Below, piece by piece: positions 13,001-24,190 of a stretch of DNA of 64,000 nucleotides. The first letter of the stretch is position 1; every line of letters starts with the position of its first letter. The position numbers were made by a program, and so were the translations under genes. This stretch comes from Amblyornis subalaris (taxonomy: Eukaryota; Chordata; Aves; Passeriformes; Ptilonorhynchidae). The stretch lies in NCBI GenBank assembly GCA_018881555.1, contig JACAXG010000124.1:1488001-1552000 (forward strand), in the 5' to 3' direction. The notes beneath the pieces are model-generated. The model was not told the origin of the DNA, ran no database searches, and saw only the letters and a list, made by a program, of their open reading frames with translations.

Positions 13001-16000
13001 TCTTGTCTGTTAGCTTCTGTGAAACGTCAAACATGTCAAATACTCCAACCAAACCAAGGTAGACATCTGCATTGCTGAAGTTTGGCAGAGAGTCAGTTCC
13101 AGCACCCAAATGGGCTTGATAAGTACACTCAGAGGGCTACTCAGTAACTCCACTAACCAAGTCACACTACACATTTTCATTCTTGGTAAATTAAGTACTT
13201 AATTTTTGATACTCAATCTTGGAATATTTCTCCCCTTTCCCTCATCATTCTCCCAGATCTGCTACAATTGGTTTGTTTTGAAAACCATTTCCACAACCAC
13301 TAAATGTCAGATAAGCTTCTTTTTGGTAGTCTTGCAGCAGAGTAGAGCAATGTTTCAAACCCAGTGTCAAAGCANATATCAAGACATAGGCCTTCTGCCC
13401 TGCTAAGCTGACATGGGAAAGAAATTCTTTTAAGGGCAGATTTGAGTCAATGATTTTGTCACGCGAGAACACACATTCTCAGCTAAAAAGCACCATTCTT
13501 ATTTATATCACTGAGGAAGCAGATTCTTAGTGGGAAACTATAAATTACATACTTATTAAAACATCTGTCATGATTAGCAGGAATTTGATTTTTTATTGTC
13601 AGCCTCACAATAAGAAAATATTACTGCTAAAAAAGGAATCCCATTTGCAGATGTTATAGGGAAGTCAGTTCATGTGCAACACTAAAAACACGCAAATCTT
13701 TGTTCCTAGAAATGTGCTCTAAGGTTGTAATGAAAATCAAGATGCTAAAATCAGGAAAGCAAAAGCATGTTATTGCCCCTAGCAATGAATGCTGATGAAT
13801 TACCAATCATCTTCTGCTGCCAAGTCTCACCATTTCATAAGAAACAGGCCACAGCAGAAAGATTTAAACACTATTCCTGACACTATGCAGAGTTGTCCTG
13901 CTCTTTTTGTGTAAGTTGCTACTACACCAGTATTTGTAAAGAGCCATTATACTCCCAGATCTGAAAGAATACTTTCAGTATTACTTTGGTTTCCCACAGC
14001 AAAACAGCAGGTGTTGAATGGACTCAACAGGCTGACATGGTCTTTTAGAAGCATCTTAGTACTGCTAAAGACCAATGGAAGAAAAGACCATAATACTGAT
14101 TTACTAGAATACAGATATAAATTTAAGCATCTAAAACTACAAGTTTTCTCAACAATTTAGACCTTTGTTAACCATAAAAGTTAAANAGCACATTCCTCCC
14201 ATGTGTTCAGATTTTAAAAATCCTTTAAGAGGTTTTCTGTTTTTTCTTTGCTTTTTGTTTACAGCAGATCCCCCAACAGAGGCAAGAAGCAAAGAAAGAT
14301 TAGTCACATGCTGCAGCCACAAGAACTAAAACTTGTTTAGAGAANAATTTGAAAGGCATAAACACATCAGACATCTAACATATTTTAAAATTTCCCATTG
14401 TGGCGGATACCTAACAGTACTTCTAGTTCTAAAGATATGTAAACAGCTATTAAATGCTTCCTTTTAAAACGTAATTTAAATTTAAAACAGCTGTATAACA
14501 AGTCACTAAGGACACATCACAAGCATCTGAATATACAAGAATGTCACNAAAGTTTAAAATAGCTTCATCTTATTAAAAACTTCGGGATGGTCAAAAAAAT
14601 CCATCAGATACTGCATTCCATCAGTTTAGCTCATACGGAAGTTTACACCTTTTCCTTAGTAAAATAGAGTAGAACTTCATTCTTACAAGTCAAGATACAA
14701 TAAACAAAATATCTGGAACTGTATTTAAGTGGTTGGAATTTCATAGTTCTTATAAGGTAGATTTTTGCCTGCAAATATCTTTTTCCTATGTTTGTTGCAC
14801 CTTCACCATCAGAAGTTTAGTCCCACAAAATTAAGTCCAAAGATCCAGCTGTGCTGAGCCTGTTAGCCAAAATGTTAACACTAGGCCTGTTATAGCAGTG
14901 TATTCACATGAGTGCACAAAAAAGGCATCAGGATGAATAGCACAACCTCTTCAGCCTGGGCTGCCAGGCTTACCTGGAGGCAGCCTATCTTGTCAGGCAG
15001 CATAACAAAGTCAGCTGAGCTCTGTCAGCTCCACCTGCTCCATGGAGGACAGATTCAGGCTGTACATTGTGCTTGCAGTTTTATATTAATTTTCTGTACC
15101 AAGAGAAATCTCTAAAGCACTATGGAAATAAAATCACAGGATTAATACAAAAGATGTGTTTAAAAGCTTTGCTCAGTGCAGGTCAGAATGCGTAGTATAT
15201 TTTGGGTTCCTTCTGGCATTACTGGACTGAAAAAAGGCTTTAGGATCATCCTACTCCAGAACTCAAATGTATCACTGTAACTGTCATTTTATACAGTGAT
15301 TTCACTTTATAAAGTTCATACACAGCTGAACTCTTCTGTTCTCATCTTTAGCAAGTAGGTTGAAAGGTACTATTGTGTGGTGATGTTAATGACATATACT
15401 TCTCTATTTAAATATTATTTACCGAACAAAAACACAATGAGCTTTTCTTTAGAATTTAGAGTACTAAAAGTAACAACACTAGCACTCTGGGAAAGTTTTC
15501 TGTATTTTTTTGCTGTTAAATAATCACATATAGTGATTTATAAAAATCAAAATAAATCACAGCCTTTGCCTGGCTGAATCTACATTGTTGTACAGAAAAT
15601 AATATGCCTAGGATCAGCTTAGTTAGAGGAAGACATCATGCTTTTCCTGTTCTCTTTCCTGTTTGTTTTCCCACAATAAAGAAATGCTATTTCTATCACT
15701 TGAAAATGTACAATTGTAATTTTCATATAATTTTGCTTGCTTTTCTATTCCGTCTTTCACTTCCCCCTAAACACCAGATACTCTCAAACTCTCTTCCTCC
15801 TCCTTAGGAATCCCCAGTGTTGAATTCTGCCAAGCTGAGTATCCATGGTGCNGAGTCCCTCTGAGTCATTTTCCTGACTTCTGACACTAAATCTAAAGCT
15901 GGCACTTCAGAATTTAGCTAAGAAGGATTCTGGCAATGCACCCTAAATTAGAAAGCAGCATGCTACAGCCTGAATAAAGGGTATCATTAAAGATGGATCC

Positions 16001-16800
16001 CTCTCTGTCTCTTTAAATACTTGAGAAAACACTGAAAAAAAAGGAGGAAGACAAGAGTGGACTCAATAAGGGAAACTTCACATCCTTTTGAATCCTGTTA
16101 ACTGTAAGAGGAAAGGTATGGCAAGAAAAGTTCCACTACAATCACATTACTAAGATCAGTTGTTCTAAATCAATTTCTTGAAATGTGTTTCCTAAATTCT
16201 CCCTACTTCTATCCCATTTTAGGCATTAAAAACCTCTCTTCTTAAGCAAAGCAAATTTCAGAGGACTTAAATGGCTTTGTATTTCCAAAGTGAATATGTA
16301 ATTCCAGTGTAAATTTAGGATGAAAAATACATAAAAACAGTAATGCTAGAGGTAATGAAGATGATGGCACATAGCTGCGCTACAGCAAAGGATATTCAAA
16401 ACCATTCAGGTAAGTCCTAGACCAGAATTATCCACTTCCTTGCAATTTTGATTAAACAAGGGAACTCCACTAAGAAATAGTTTTCTCAGAAGAACCACAT
16501 GATGGCAATGAAGGTTAATTAGATCACAGCTTTAATTATCACACAATAATGTGAAGGTAATCAGTTTTTTCTCACTCACTGTCCCTTGCTTAAGGGATGC
16601 TGTCAGTCGTAGCCACGTCTCAGGCTCCAGCTGAGATCACATGGCCACAACATAAAAGAGAAAAAAAAATCCCATCTGAACAAAGAACATTACGTTCAGA
16701 ACCTTATAAAATCACAAGCACAGAGAAAACCAGGAATGAGAAAGTGCATATCAGAAAGACTTTTGAATGCACACACACACTTTTTTTTTTTCCCATACAG
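10051..16800. other. Non-coding AT-rich sequence, no gene recognised
   Basis: Low-complexity A/T-rich DNA with scattered single N bases. Open frames reach only about 110 codons and none shows a known domain. A slightly GC-richer stretch near 14,940-15,070 holds a 67-codon frame from an ATG at 14,912, with nothing recognisable in it. No transposon end, RNA gene or CpG cluster was seen. Confidence 0.65.
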
Positions 16801-17049
16801 TATCTAGAGCGAATGTTTTACGAACCTGACTTAAACCCAGTCAAATTCAATGGTTATGATGGAGATAAAATCAATCCTATTTCTCTAGGGCATAAACTGT
16901 GTTTGGCTTCTCTCTACTACTTTCTCTCAAAAAGTGACTAGTTTGAAAAGAATGGCACTACATTAATTATTTGACAGCCTCTGTTCAGCCCAACTGAGAC
17001 CCAAAGCTTTCTCTCCATCACAAGCAGTGGCTGAGCCTTACCCAATAAA
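16801..17049 (+). other. Candidate terminal exon, unrecognised
   Basis: A strong splice-acceptor pattern (a T/C tract then CATACAG) ends at 16,800. The sequence then stays open for 46 codons to a TAG at 16,939-16,941, and an AATAAA lies at 17,044-17,049. The predicted peptide starts YLERMFYEPDLNPVKFNGYD and matches no family I can name. The frame also stays open upstream of the acceptor to 16,597, which means it is not sharply delimited by splicing. The pyrimidine tract sits next to an AC repeat and could be simple sequence. A chance match of three common signals in AT-rich DNA is quite possible. No partner exon was identified. Confidence 0.2.
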
Positions 17050-17065
17050 CCTCACAGTCACTGCC

Positions 17066-19929
17066 CAAAAAAAGTGCAGGCTCTTGCTGCAGCCTGCACT
17101 TCCTTTGATTGAGCTCCCCCACAGGCTGAGCATTAGAGAAGCCCCAAACATTGCCAAAATGAAAAATTTCTCAAGATAATTCCACTGTGAAGAAACTTTC
17201 CATCTGTGTGATTGTTCTTGAATAACTTGTACATGGCTCAACAATTGTTAGGATTAGGTTTGGTAGAAAGTCCAAAGGCCCCAGGGTCCTACCAGTGAGC
17301 ACACAGAGCTGCTTTGAACAGTCTACTGGTGTTGGCTGGTACACATCGTTCCCTGCCAAGAACCACCTCTTCCTCAATACTGACTTCCAACTGCCTGACA
17401 TCCCACATCCCCAAACTGGCTTGTGAAAACCATCACCAGGGCATTAGAATAGACAGCTTTATTTTAATGTGAAGATAAAGCTGCAGTGGAGGGGTAGCAA
17501 TTGCTTAACACCTGCTCAGTCAGTTCTGCTGGCAGGAACTCCAAATGCAAGTACATAGTTTAGCCCAAATATTCACAGTAGCATAATGTTTGTCTACCAT
17601 ATTCTAACATCATTAAGTGGATTGTAAATCAGACTGCTGTTGCACATTGAACAGCAAGCACAAAGTCTCAGAGTAACTAGCATGCAGAATTAATTATAAA
17701 TATTTTACAGTGTTAAAGTTACTTACTCCCCTTATTTCTGGAGTTATATGTTTCACTAGTTTTAACAGCTTTACCTTCCATTGACATCAATAGCTCCCAG
17801 AAGATTAAAAGAGAAAAAAAGGACTACACAAAATTAAAATTTTTAAAACTGCAAGACAAGTTCATTCAGATGGAAAGGCAAATGTGTACTACATTTGTGC
17901 TCAAGCCCATCATTAAAGACAATCTTTATTGCAATAGACCTTTTCTGCAATACAATTTTCCTTGTATACAAAAGAACTTAAAACATCTGGGATATATGCA
18001 GATGCCTCTCATTTCTAGAATTAAGATAAGCAAGCAAAAGGCACAAGTTCTACTGTTATAATTTGCTGCTTCCAGGCAAACTTTAAAAAAAATTAAATTT
18101 AATGTGTTCTGATCAGGCAATTTTTCCACTTCATTTCCCTGAAATCACACTGTAGACCTCTACCATGATGATGAATGCCTTTTAGGTAGTAGGATAAGTA
18201 TCTCAATGGCTATGTGCAGGCAAAAGTCTGCCTATGTAACTAGCTTAGCATGTGCAACTGTGTGCACTCAGTAAAGGCCTCTTACTTCTGCAAATTGGGC
18301 CATTTAGTTGCATTCTGTCTCCTTGTGACAGTCAGTAACCAAGTCAGCGAGTACTTGCTTGCTCATGTACACTGCAATTATCCAGTCTTCACCTACACTG
18401 GGGTTTTTTTGTATTTTCACTTGCCATTTCTAATTTCTCCAGGCTCTGATTGAGTAGATTGTGTTTCAAGGGGAAATTTCCTCAGAGCTTTGTTTCCCTT
18501 TAAGACACCTGCACTCAATGAGAAGAGACAAATGCAGTAATATTGACTGTAAAATAAATGAGCAGAATGGCAAGNTGAAAAAAGCTTATATCAAATTTAA
18601 ATTAGAATTTTAACACCATCTTCAGTAACTGCCTCTTAGCAAAGAGAAGTATACATGGAATATAACAGGTTAAAAAGTTTGATCGATTTAGAACCACAAT
18701 CAAATTCTAAGTTACATTTGACACTTCAGTGGGATAGCAGCTTATTCGGTTCTAAATGTGATTTCCCTGCTTCTGGAGTATCAATTTATCTATGTTTTCT
18801 AAGAGAAATGGTTTGGAGTATGATTGTGATAGCATGGAATATTTAACTAACATTCATAAAAGTAGTGTAAGCACACACTACATCCATTTTGTGTGTATTA
18901 ACCCAAAAAGCAAATGCAGAAGTAGACTCCAAGAGAGGTTAAATCTGGTACAAATTGTCAGAAGCAAGAAAACTGTAATCACAGTTGACATTCATTCTTC
19001 AGCTCAGTCCTAAAGTTGTGGATATTGTAGCACATCCAACATTAAAGCANGTTCACAGTACCTTGTAAAACTTGGGCACAACAGGCTGTTTTCAGACATG
19101 TTTGTCAACGAAAGATCAAATTTTCTTATTATTTCCACTATTTCTCCAGAACAAGACTTCTTGCTGGGTCTATTATTTAATATACATTATTAATCCATTT
19201 ATTTTGTGATAGCATAAAGCAATAAAAAGATATGGCTCTCCCACTTTAAGATCTGATTTTATTTTTTGATGAACATCCATGAAGGCCTTGTTCATTCATC
19301 TTCAGGTAAAAAACTAACAGCCTCTGTGATACAGCTCAATTCTGTGGAGCAGTAGCAAGACTTGAACACATGGAAAGTCTACAGCAAAGATGGAAAGATG
19401 GAAACAGAACAGTTTCTCCAGTAAGTCCCAACATTTACTGTAATAGCTTTCTTTATCTCCCTTTCCATTTTCCTCTTTGAGTGTAGCATTATGAATAATT
19501 AGCCAGACACTAAGTTTATGGATGACATTATTACTATAATTCTTTTATCTAACAACTGGCAATTGTTTTCCTAGAGGCTTCTTCCTTCAATTTTTTGGGC
19601 TCCTAATCTCTTAACAATGATTGATCCAGCAGATTCTGTTAAAATAATCTACTTCACTCACACAAAGCTTATCTAAGGAACACCAGCTGCCCCTAGCTGC
19701 ATGGAGTAGCAACACAATATTGCATCAATTGCACATGATGAATTACATACTAAATTTCCAGTACTGTATAATATATAAACCAACACAGAATTNCATTTTC
19801 ACAACAGCAGACTTTTCTTAGTGGAATTCTATAAAGCACATTTCTTTTTAAACAACAAGTTATAATAGGGCTTTGGAGCCCCTGAAAACTATCAGGCAAG
19901 CCACAATCCATTATTTCTACTTATGGGGA
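17066..19929. other. Non-coding AT-rich sequence, no gene recognised
   Basis: Short overlapping open frames only, none over about 80 codons, and no transposon, RNA gene or notable repeat. It forms the left flank of the CR1 insertion. Confidence 0.65.
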
Positions 19930-19951
19930 AAAACTTCCCTGGAAGGCTTTA

Positions 19952-20311
19952 TTTCCAGTCACTAGTGGTGTCCTCCAGGGATTGGTGTTGGGGCCAGTCC
20001 TGTTTAATATCCTCACTGATGATCTAGATGAGAGGATTGAGACCACCATCAGCAAATTTGCAGATGACACCAAGCTGGGTGCGAGTGTCAATCTGCTGGA
20101 GGGTAGGAGGGCTCTGCAGAGGGACCTGAACAGGCTGGAAAGATGGGCCAAGTCCAGTAATATGAGGTTAAACAAGTCTAAGTGCCATGTCCTGCACTTT
20201 GGCCACAACAACCCCCTCCAGCACTACAGGCTGGGGTCAGAGTGGCTGNACAGTGGCCAGGCAGAAAGGGACCTGGGGGTGCTGGTCGACAGCCGACTGA
20301 ACATGAGCCAG
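19952..20311 (+). pseudogene. CR1 ORF2 remnant, reverse transcriptase part
   Basis: The frame opens with residues [10 protein letters not shown], then [10 protein letters not shown], and contains the reverse-transcriptase active-site box as FADDTKLG (around 20,057-20,080), with both aspartates present. It goes on through [22 protein letters not shown], the thumb-side segment typical of CR1, to RDLGVLVDSRLNMSQ. A 2-base deletion near 20,312, inferred by comparison with the expected Q-C-A-Q order, throws the frame off. Without the N-terminal endonuclease and the first RT blocks it cannot encode an active enzyme. Confidence 0.92.
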
Positions 20312-20313
20312 CT

Positions 20314-20420
20314 GTGCCCAGGTGGCCAAGGCAGCCAATGGCATCCTAGACTGCATCAGGAATAGTGTGGCCAGCAGGACCAGGNTAGTGGTTGTCCCCC
20401 TGTGCTTGGCACTGGTTAGG
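20314..20420 (+). pseudogene. CR1 ORF2 remnant, segment after first frameshift
   Basis: This frame reads CAQVAKAANGILDCIRNSVA and SRTR, the segment that directly follows MSQ in CR1 ORF2, in a different frame from the RT part. It runs to LVR, where a missing C near 20,420 shifts the frame again. The next segment ([12 protein letters not shown] and onward) is legible only in the third frame, to a TGA near 20,539. A single N lies at 20,385 within it. Confidence 0.88.
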
Positions 20421-20537
20421 CACACCTGGAGTGCTGTGTCCAGTTCTGGGCCCCTCAGTTTAGGAAGGATGTTGAGATGCTCAAACATGTCCAGAGAAGG
20501 GTAACAAGGCTGGTGAAGGGCCTGGTGAAGGAAGCCC

Positions 20538-20858
20538 TATGAAGAACAGCTGATGGAGTTAGGGTTGTTTAGCCTGGAAAAAAGGAGGTTCAGGGGAGAC
20601 CTTATCACTCTCTACAACTACCTGAAAGGAGGTTGTAGTCAGGTGGAGGTTGGTCTCTTCTCCCAGGCAATCACTGACAGAACGAGAGGACACAGTCTTA
20701 AGCTGCACCAGAGGAAGTCTAGGCTAGATGTTAGGGAAAAATTCTTCACTGAAAGAGTAATTTGGCACTGGAATAGGCTGCCCAGGGACATGGTGGAGTC
20801 ACCGTCCCTGGAGGTGTTTAAAAAAAGACTGGATGTGGCACTCAGTGCCATGGTTTAG
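20538..20858 (+). pseudogene. CR1 ORF2 C-terminal remnant
   Basis: From [20 protein letters not shown] the frame is open for 106 codons to a TAG at 20,856-20,858, which fits the natural ORF2 stop. Recognisable pieces are [13 protein letters not shown], then [10 protein letters not shown], then [14 protein letters not shown] and [10 protein letters not shown], all typical of the CR1 tail whose function is not well defined. The stretch just upstream (about 20,505-20,537) looks duplicated or altered (two GTGAAGG copies), which explains the loss of frame there. Confidence 0.92.
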
Positions 20859-20924
20859 TTGATAAGATGGTGTTAGGTCATAGGCTGGACTTGATGATCC
20901 CAAAGATCTTTTACAACCTAGTTA

Positions 20925-20943
20925 ATTCTGTGGTTCTGTGATT
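20925..20943 (+). repeat. CR1 3'-terminal 8-bp repeat
   Basis: ATTCTGTG, GTTCTGTG and a trailing ATT. CR1 ends in a few copies of an ATTCTRTG-type unit instead of a poly(A) tail, and this marks the 3' boundary of the insertion. Confidence 0.9.
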
Positions 20944-23827
20944 TTTAAATTTTGTTTAGGGCCTATTGCCACAGCAGAGCAGTCATGCTGTTCTATGTGT
21001 ACTCACTGGAGCCCACATCTTCAAACCTCCCGCTGGGTCTCCAAACAGCTGCATGGCTCCCATTCCTACAGACAAAAGTACATGTTTCTTCTAAACATGA
21101 TTCAGAATGGAAAGGGATCACCTTCACCTTTCCAGTGGACTTGTGTGTACACCTGGCATACATAAAAATGCCAGAGTCTCTGTGTGTGAAACTAGTCACA
21201 CAAGTCTTCACAGATTCTTAAAAACATTGGGGTATTGCTTTGGGGTTTTTTAAGTTGCTCTTTCTACTTGTCCCTTATTGTCATGTAGCAAGCTTGGGTC
21301 AAGTAATTTTAGACACCACAAGCATTAAAATACAGGTTTCTTTCTTCTAGATCAAACATCCAGTAAGCAAAGTGGTTTGTGACTTTTTCTTAATGATTAC
21401 AAGACACATCAAATAAGACTCCCTCTGTGCGTCAGGAAAGACAACCAAAGAACATGAGACACCAGCAAATAGATTCTGAAAAGTAACATATCAAAATCTT
21501 TGATACTCTCACCCTTCTACTCACATTGACCATGTCTTCTCTGCTCAGTCACACACACCATTACCAGGGTGACACTGATCTGCACTGACAACACCACAAG
21601 AGTCACTGAGCTCGTTCCTGCACTTAAGAGGGTAAAAGAAAGGGCACATGAAAAGTGCTGAGTAAGGGTAACAAACAGAACACAGCATATACCTTTTAAG
21701 AGCTCCTTAAAATTTATCAAATTTCTAATTTATGGGGAAAAATATATGTTTTGATCACAAGAAACATAACCAGTAAGATCAAAATCCAACATCTGAGGCA
21801 NAAAGTAGAGCATTGCGAATATCAGGCTCAGCAAAAAAGCTGTGCCTATAGCTATAATAACCATCTTAAGGATTAGCAGAGTGGAAGAAAATGGATGGAG
21901 AGAGCATTTTCTTGTTTCTTTGTTTTTCCTGGTTGGTGTAAGTATAGGTGTGCTCAACATGACATGAAATGCAGCCATACACTTGTTCAGACTTAGAGCA
22001 GCTTCATTCATCAGCCAGATTTCCCATCCTTGCACAAATTTTCTCTGATAAACATTTAAGCAACTTGCAGTATTATTTTCCTCCCCCCTACATTTTCAAG
22101 GCATCATATAAAATTCTTTCTTCGGGTAGTTCTACACAGTAGTACGTGCTCCATGATAAGCCTATAACAGGCCATACTTTACCACTGAGTTGCCTTCAAA
22201 AATTGAAGGCACAAGTTTTAGTTAAATCTCCTTATATAAAGAGATGAACTAAGAGTAGTACAATTTATGTAGAAGATATTAATCTCATTTTTATCTTCAC
22301 CAATAAAGAAGAAATAAGAAAATAAAATTTTGAAGTTCTTTAGATAAGGATGTTTCCACCATGATATTCATTTATGAAACTGTCATCCTGTAGTTTTAAA
22401 TAGCTGCTTTTTTGGCTTGCAAGTCATGTCATTTCTGAATTCTATACTTTTTTCTCTTCCATTATTTCCTTATATGTATATAGAGAGGTACAGATTTACA
22501 TTAAAAAAACCCACAAAACAACCAGAGACTATATGCAACCATGAAAATTCAGTGAGATGGCAGAACTATTTAATGAAGAATTAAACGGTACCACCAGAGA
22601 GTTAATCCACAGCAAGGACCTCCAAAGGTAAGAGAAATTCCCTACTCCACATCTGGTATTTATGGCCAAAAGAAATAGCTAGTAACTTTCCAGATTCTTT
22701 TTCAAGTTCTCTTCTTTGTGGCATAGAAACATTCACCTTTGGGAAGAAACTGAGAAATTTAGTGGAAGGGTTTCTATGGACATGGTTCCAATTCTCTGAA
22801 AAGCTGCTACTTGGGAAATTTGCTCTCTACCTTACTTTAAAATCAAGTCAGGCCACAAAATGATAATATTGTTACAGATTTCCAAGGAAAAAGAGAGGCA
22901 AAAAAAGGGAACAAGAGATACTGCTCACAGACCTTTTACTCCATTCTTCTTCAGTCTTGCAAAGCACTTGCTATTATTTGAGAAAGATGGAAAGCTAGGA
23001 TCAGAATAGGAAAATTTTGGTTAAAATAATAAATCATCATGCTAGAAACTGGTTAAGTTAAAAAAAAGTATATCTCAAAGTCTATTCTTGAACTCAGAAA
23101 CAGTTCAAAATGCTTTAGAGCTTAAGTCACACATATCTTTTGGAAGGGTTAATAAGTTTTGTTCAAATTCATGGCTTCTGAAGACAACAAAAGGCCTCCC
23201 AGAACCTAATTTTGAGATTGCCCCAAGTGAAAAGTTGTTAACTGTTAATTACAATTCTTTCCAGTTAGCAGACTTGATGAATACTAACCAGTGAAAAATG
23301 CAAAGAACAGATGGGTAACATGAATGGCACCCTGTATGCTCTCCAGGCAGAGCCAAAGAACTTTGGACCTGAGCAAATCCTCCTGAAAACACTTGGCTTA
23401 GTTTTGCCTCAAGAACAAAACCCTTGTTGAACTGAGTTTTGTTCAGGTTAGGATTTTTACATAGTTTTTACTATTAAGACATTACATTTCACCCTGCCAC
23501 CTAGGGGATGTGTAAAGAGTTTGTCAAACTAAGCACTTTATACAGACATTAAGTATGAGACACGATAAAGCAGGTAGGCATTTCTACTTTTTATTTTCCC
23601 AGACATAAACTGACCACTAAGTCTGGTTTACTGAGCAGCTCTCCACACCAATATATGAGTGGGGAAAGGCTGCAAAGAGATGTACAAACAATGTATGACA
23701 AAGGCCCACATTACTGAAGGATAAAGATAGAAGAAACAATAAAACATGGTCTAGCTTCCATGCCCTTAGGATAGGAAATGCTGCCCTGGAGAGAGTTTGA
23801 AAGTAATTGCAAGGTTCAAATGACTGG
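20944..23827. other. Non-coding AT-rich sequence, no gene recognised
   Basis: This lies between the CR1 copy and the solo LTR. Open frames stay at or below about 100 codons without recognisable motifs. Nothing else was seen. Confidence 0.65.
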
Positions 23828-23832
23828 GCAGG
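23828..23832. repeat. Target-site duplication, left copy
   Basis: GCAGG, identical to the five bases on the other side of the solo LTR. A 5-bp duplication is the product of staggered integrase cutting. Confidence 0.88.
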
Positions 23833-24185
23833 TGGTTTGGTTTAATCTCAGCTGGAAACTAAGCACCATATAACCACTTGCTTATGCCCCCACCAGCAGG
23901 ATCAGGGAGAGAATCTGAAGAGTAAAAGTGGGAAAACTCATGGGTTGAGTTTGGAATATCCCTTTGGTCAGTGCAGGTCAGCTGTGCCAACTGTGTCCCC
24001 TGCCAGCTTCGTGTGCACCCTCAGCCTCNTCGCTGGTAGGGTGAGGGAAGGACCAGAAAAGACCTTAACTCTTGTGCTCAGCAATAACTAAAACATGCCT
24101 GTGTGATCAAAACAAGACAAATCCAAAACACAGCCCCATATCAGTTACTACAAAGATTAACTCTACCCCAGCCAAAACCAGTACA
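23833..24185 (-). mobile_element. Solo LTR of an avian endogenous retrovirus
   Basis: Read on the minus strand the element starts TGTACTGGTTTTGGCTGGGG and ends GATTAAACCAAACCA, with the TG and CA termini of retroviral LTRs. It is flanked by perfect 5-bp duplications (GCAGG). I recognise the internal text (GCTGTGTTTTGGATTTG, GACCAAAGGGATATTCC) from memory as a common bird LTR family. A 5-bp duplication is usual for ERVL-like elements, but the class is inferred. At 353 bp it seems shorter than I would expect for the family, and the TATA region normally found after the GATATTCC segment is not evident, so it is probably internally deleted. Only one LTR is present and there is no internal retroviral sequence, so the provirus was removed by LTR-LTR recombination. 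Confidence 0.88.
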
Positions 24186-24190
24186 GCAGG
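24186..24190. repeat. Target-site duplication, right copy
   Basis: GCAGG directly after the CA terminus of the solo LTR, matching the left copy base for base. Confidence 0.88.

Larger units (their letters stand above)
19930..20943 (+). mobile_element. CR1 LINE, 5'-truncated
   Basis: This is the 3' part of a chicken-repeat-1 type non-LTR retrotransposon, the dominant LINE family of birds. It carries the second half of the reverse transcriptase, the C-terminal tail of ORF2, a stop codon at 20,856-20,858, a short 3' UTR and the family's characteristic 3' end made of 8-bp units (20,925-20,943). The 5' part of ORF2 and all of ORF1 are missing, as in most CR1 copies. The reading frame is broken at least twice (near 20,312 and 20,420), so the copy is dead. 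Local GC content is clearly higher than in the flanks. The left edge is set by where the RT homology starts and may be off by about 20 bases. CR1 makes no clear target-site duplication, and none is seen. Confidence 0.95.

Noticed and set aside
19921..20851. Minus-strand open frames across the CR1 copy
   Set aside because: They are antisense shadows of the CR1 reverse-transcriptase frame.
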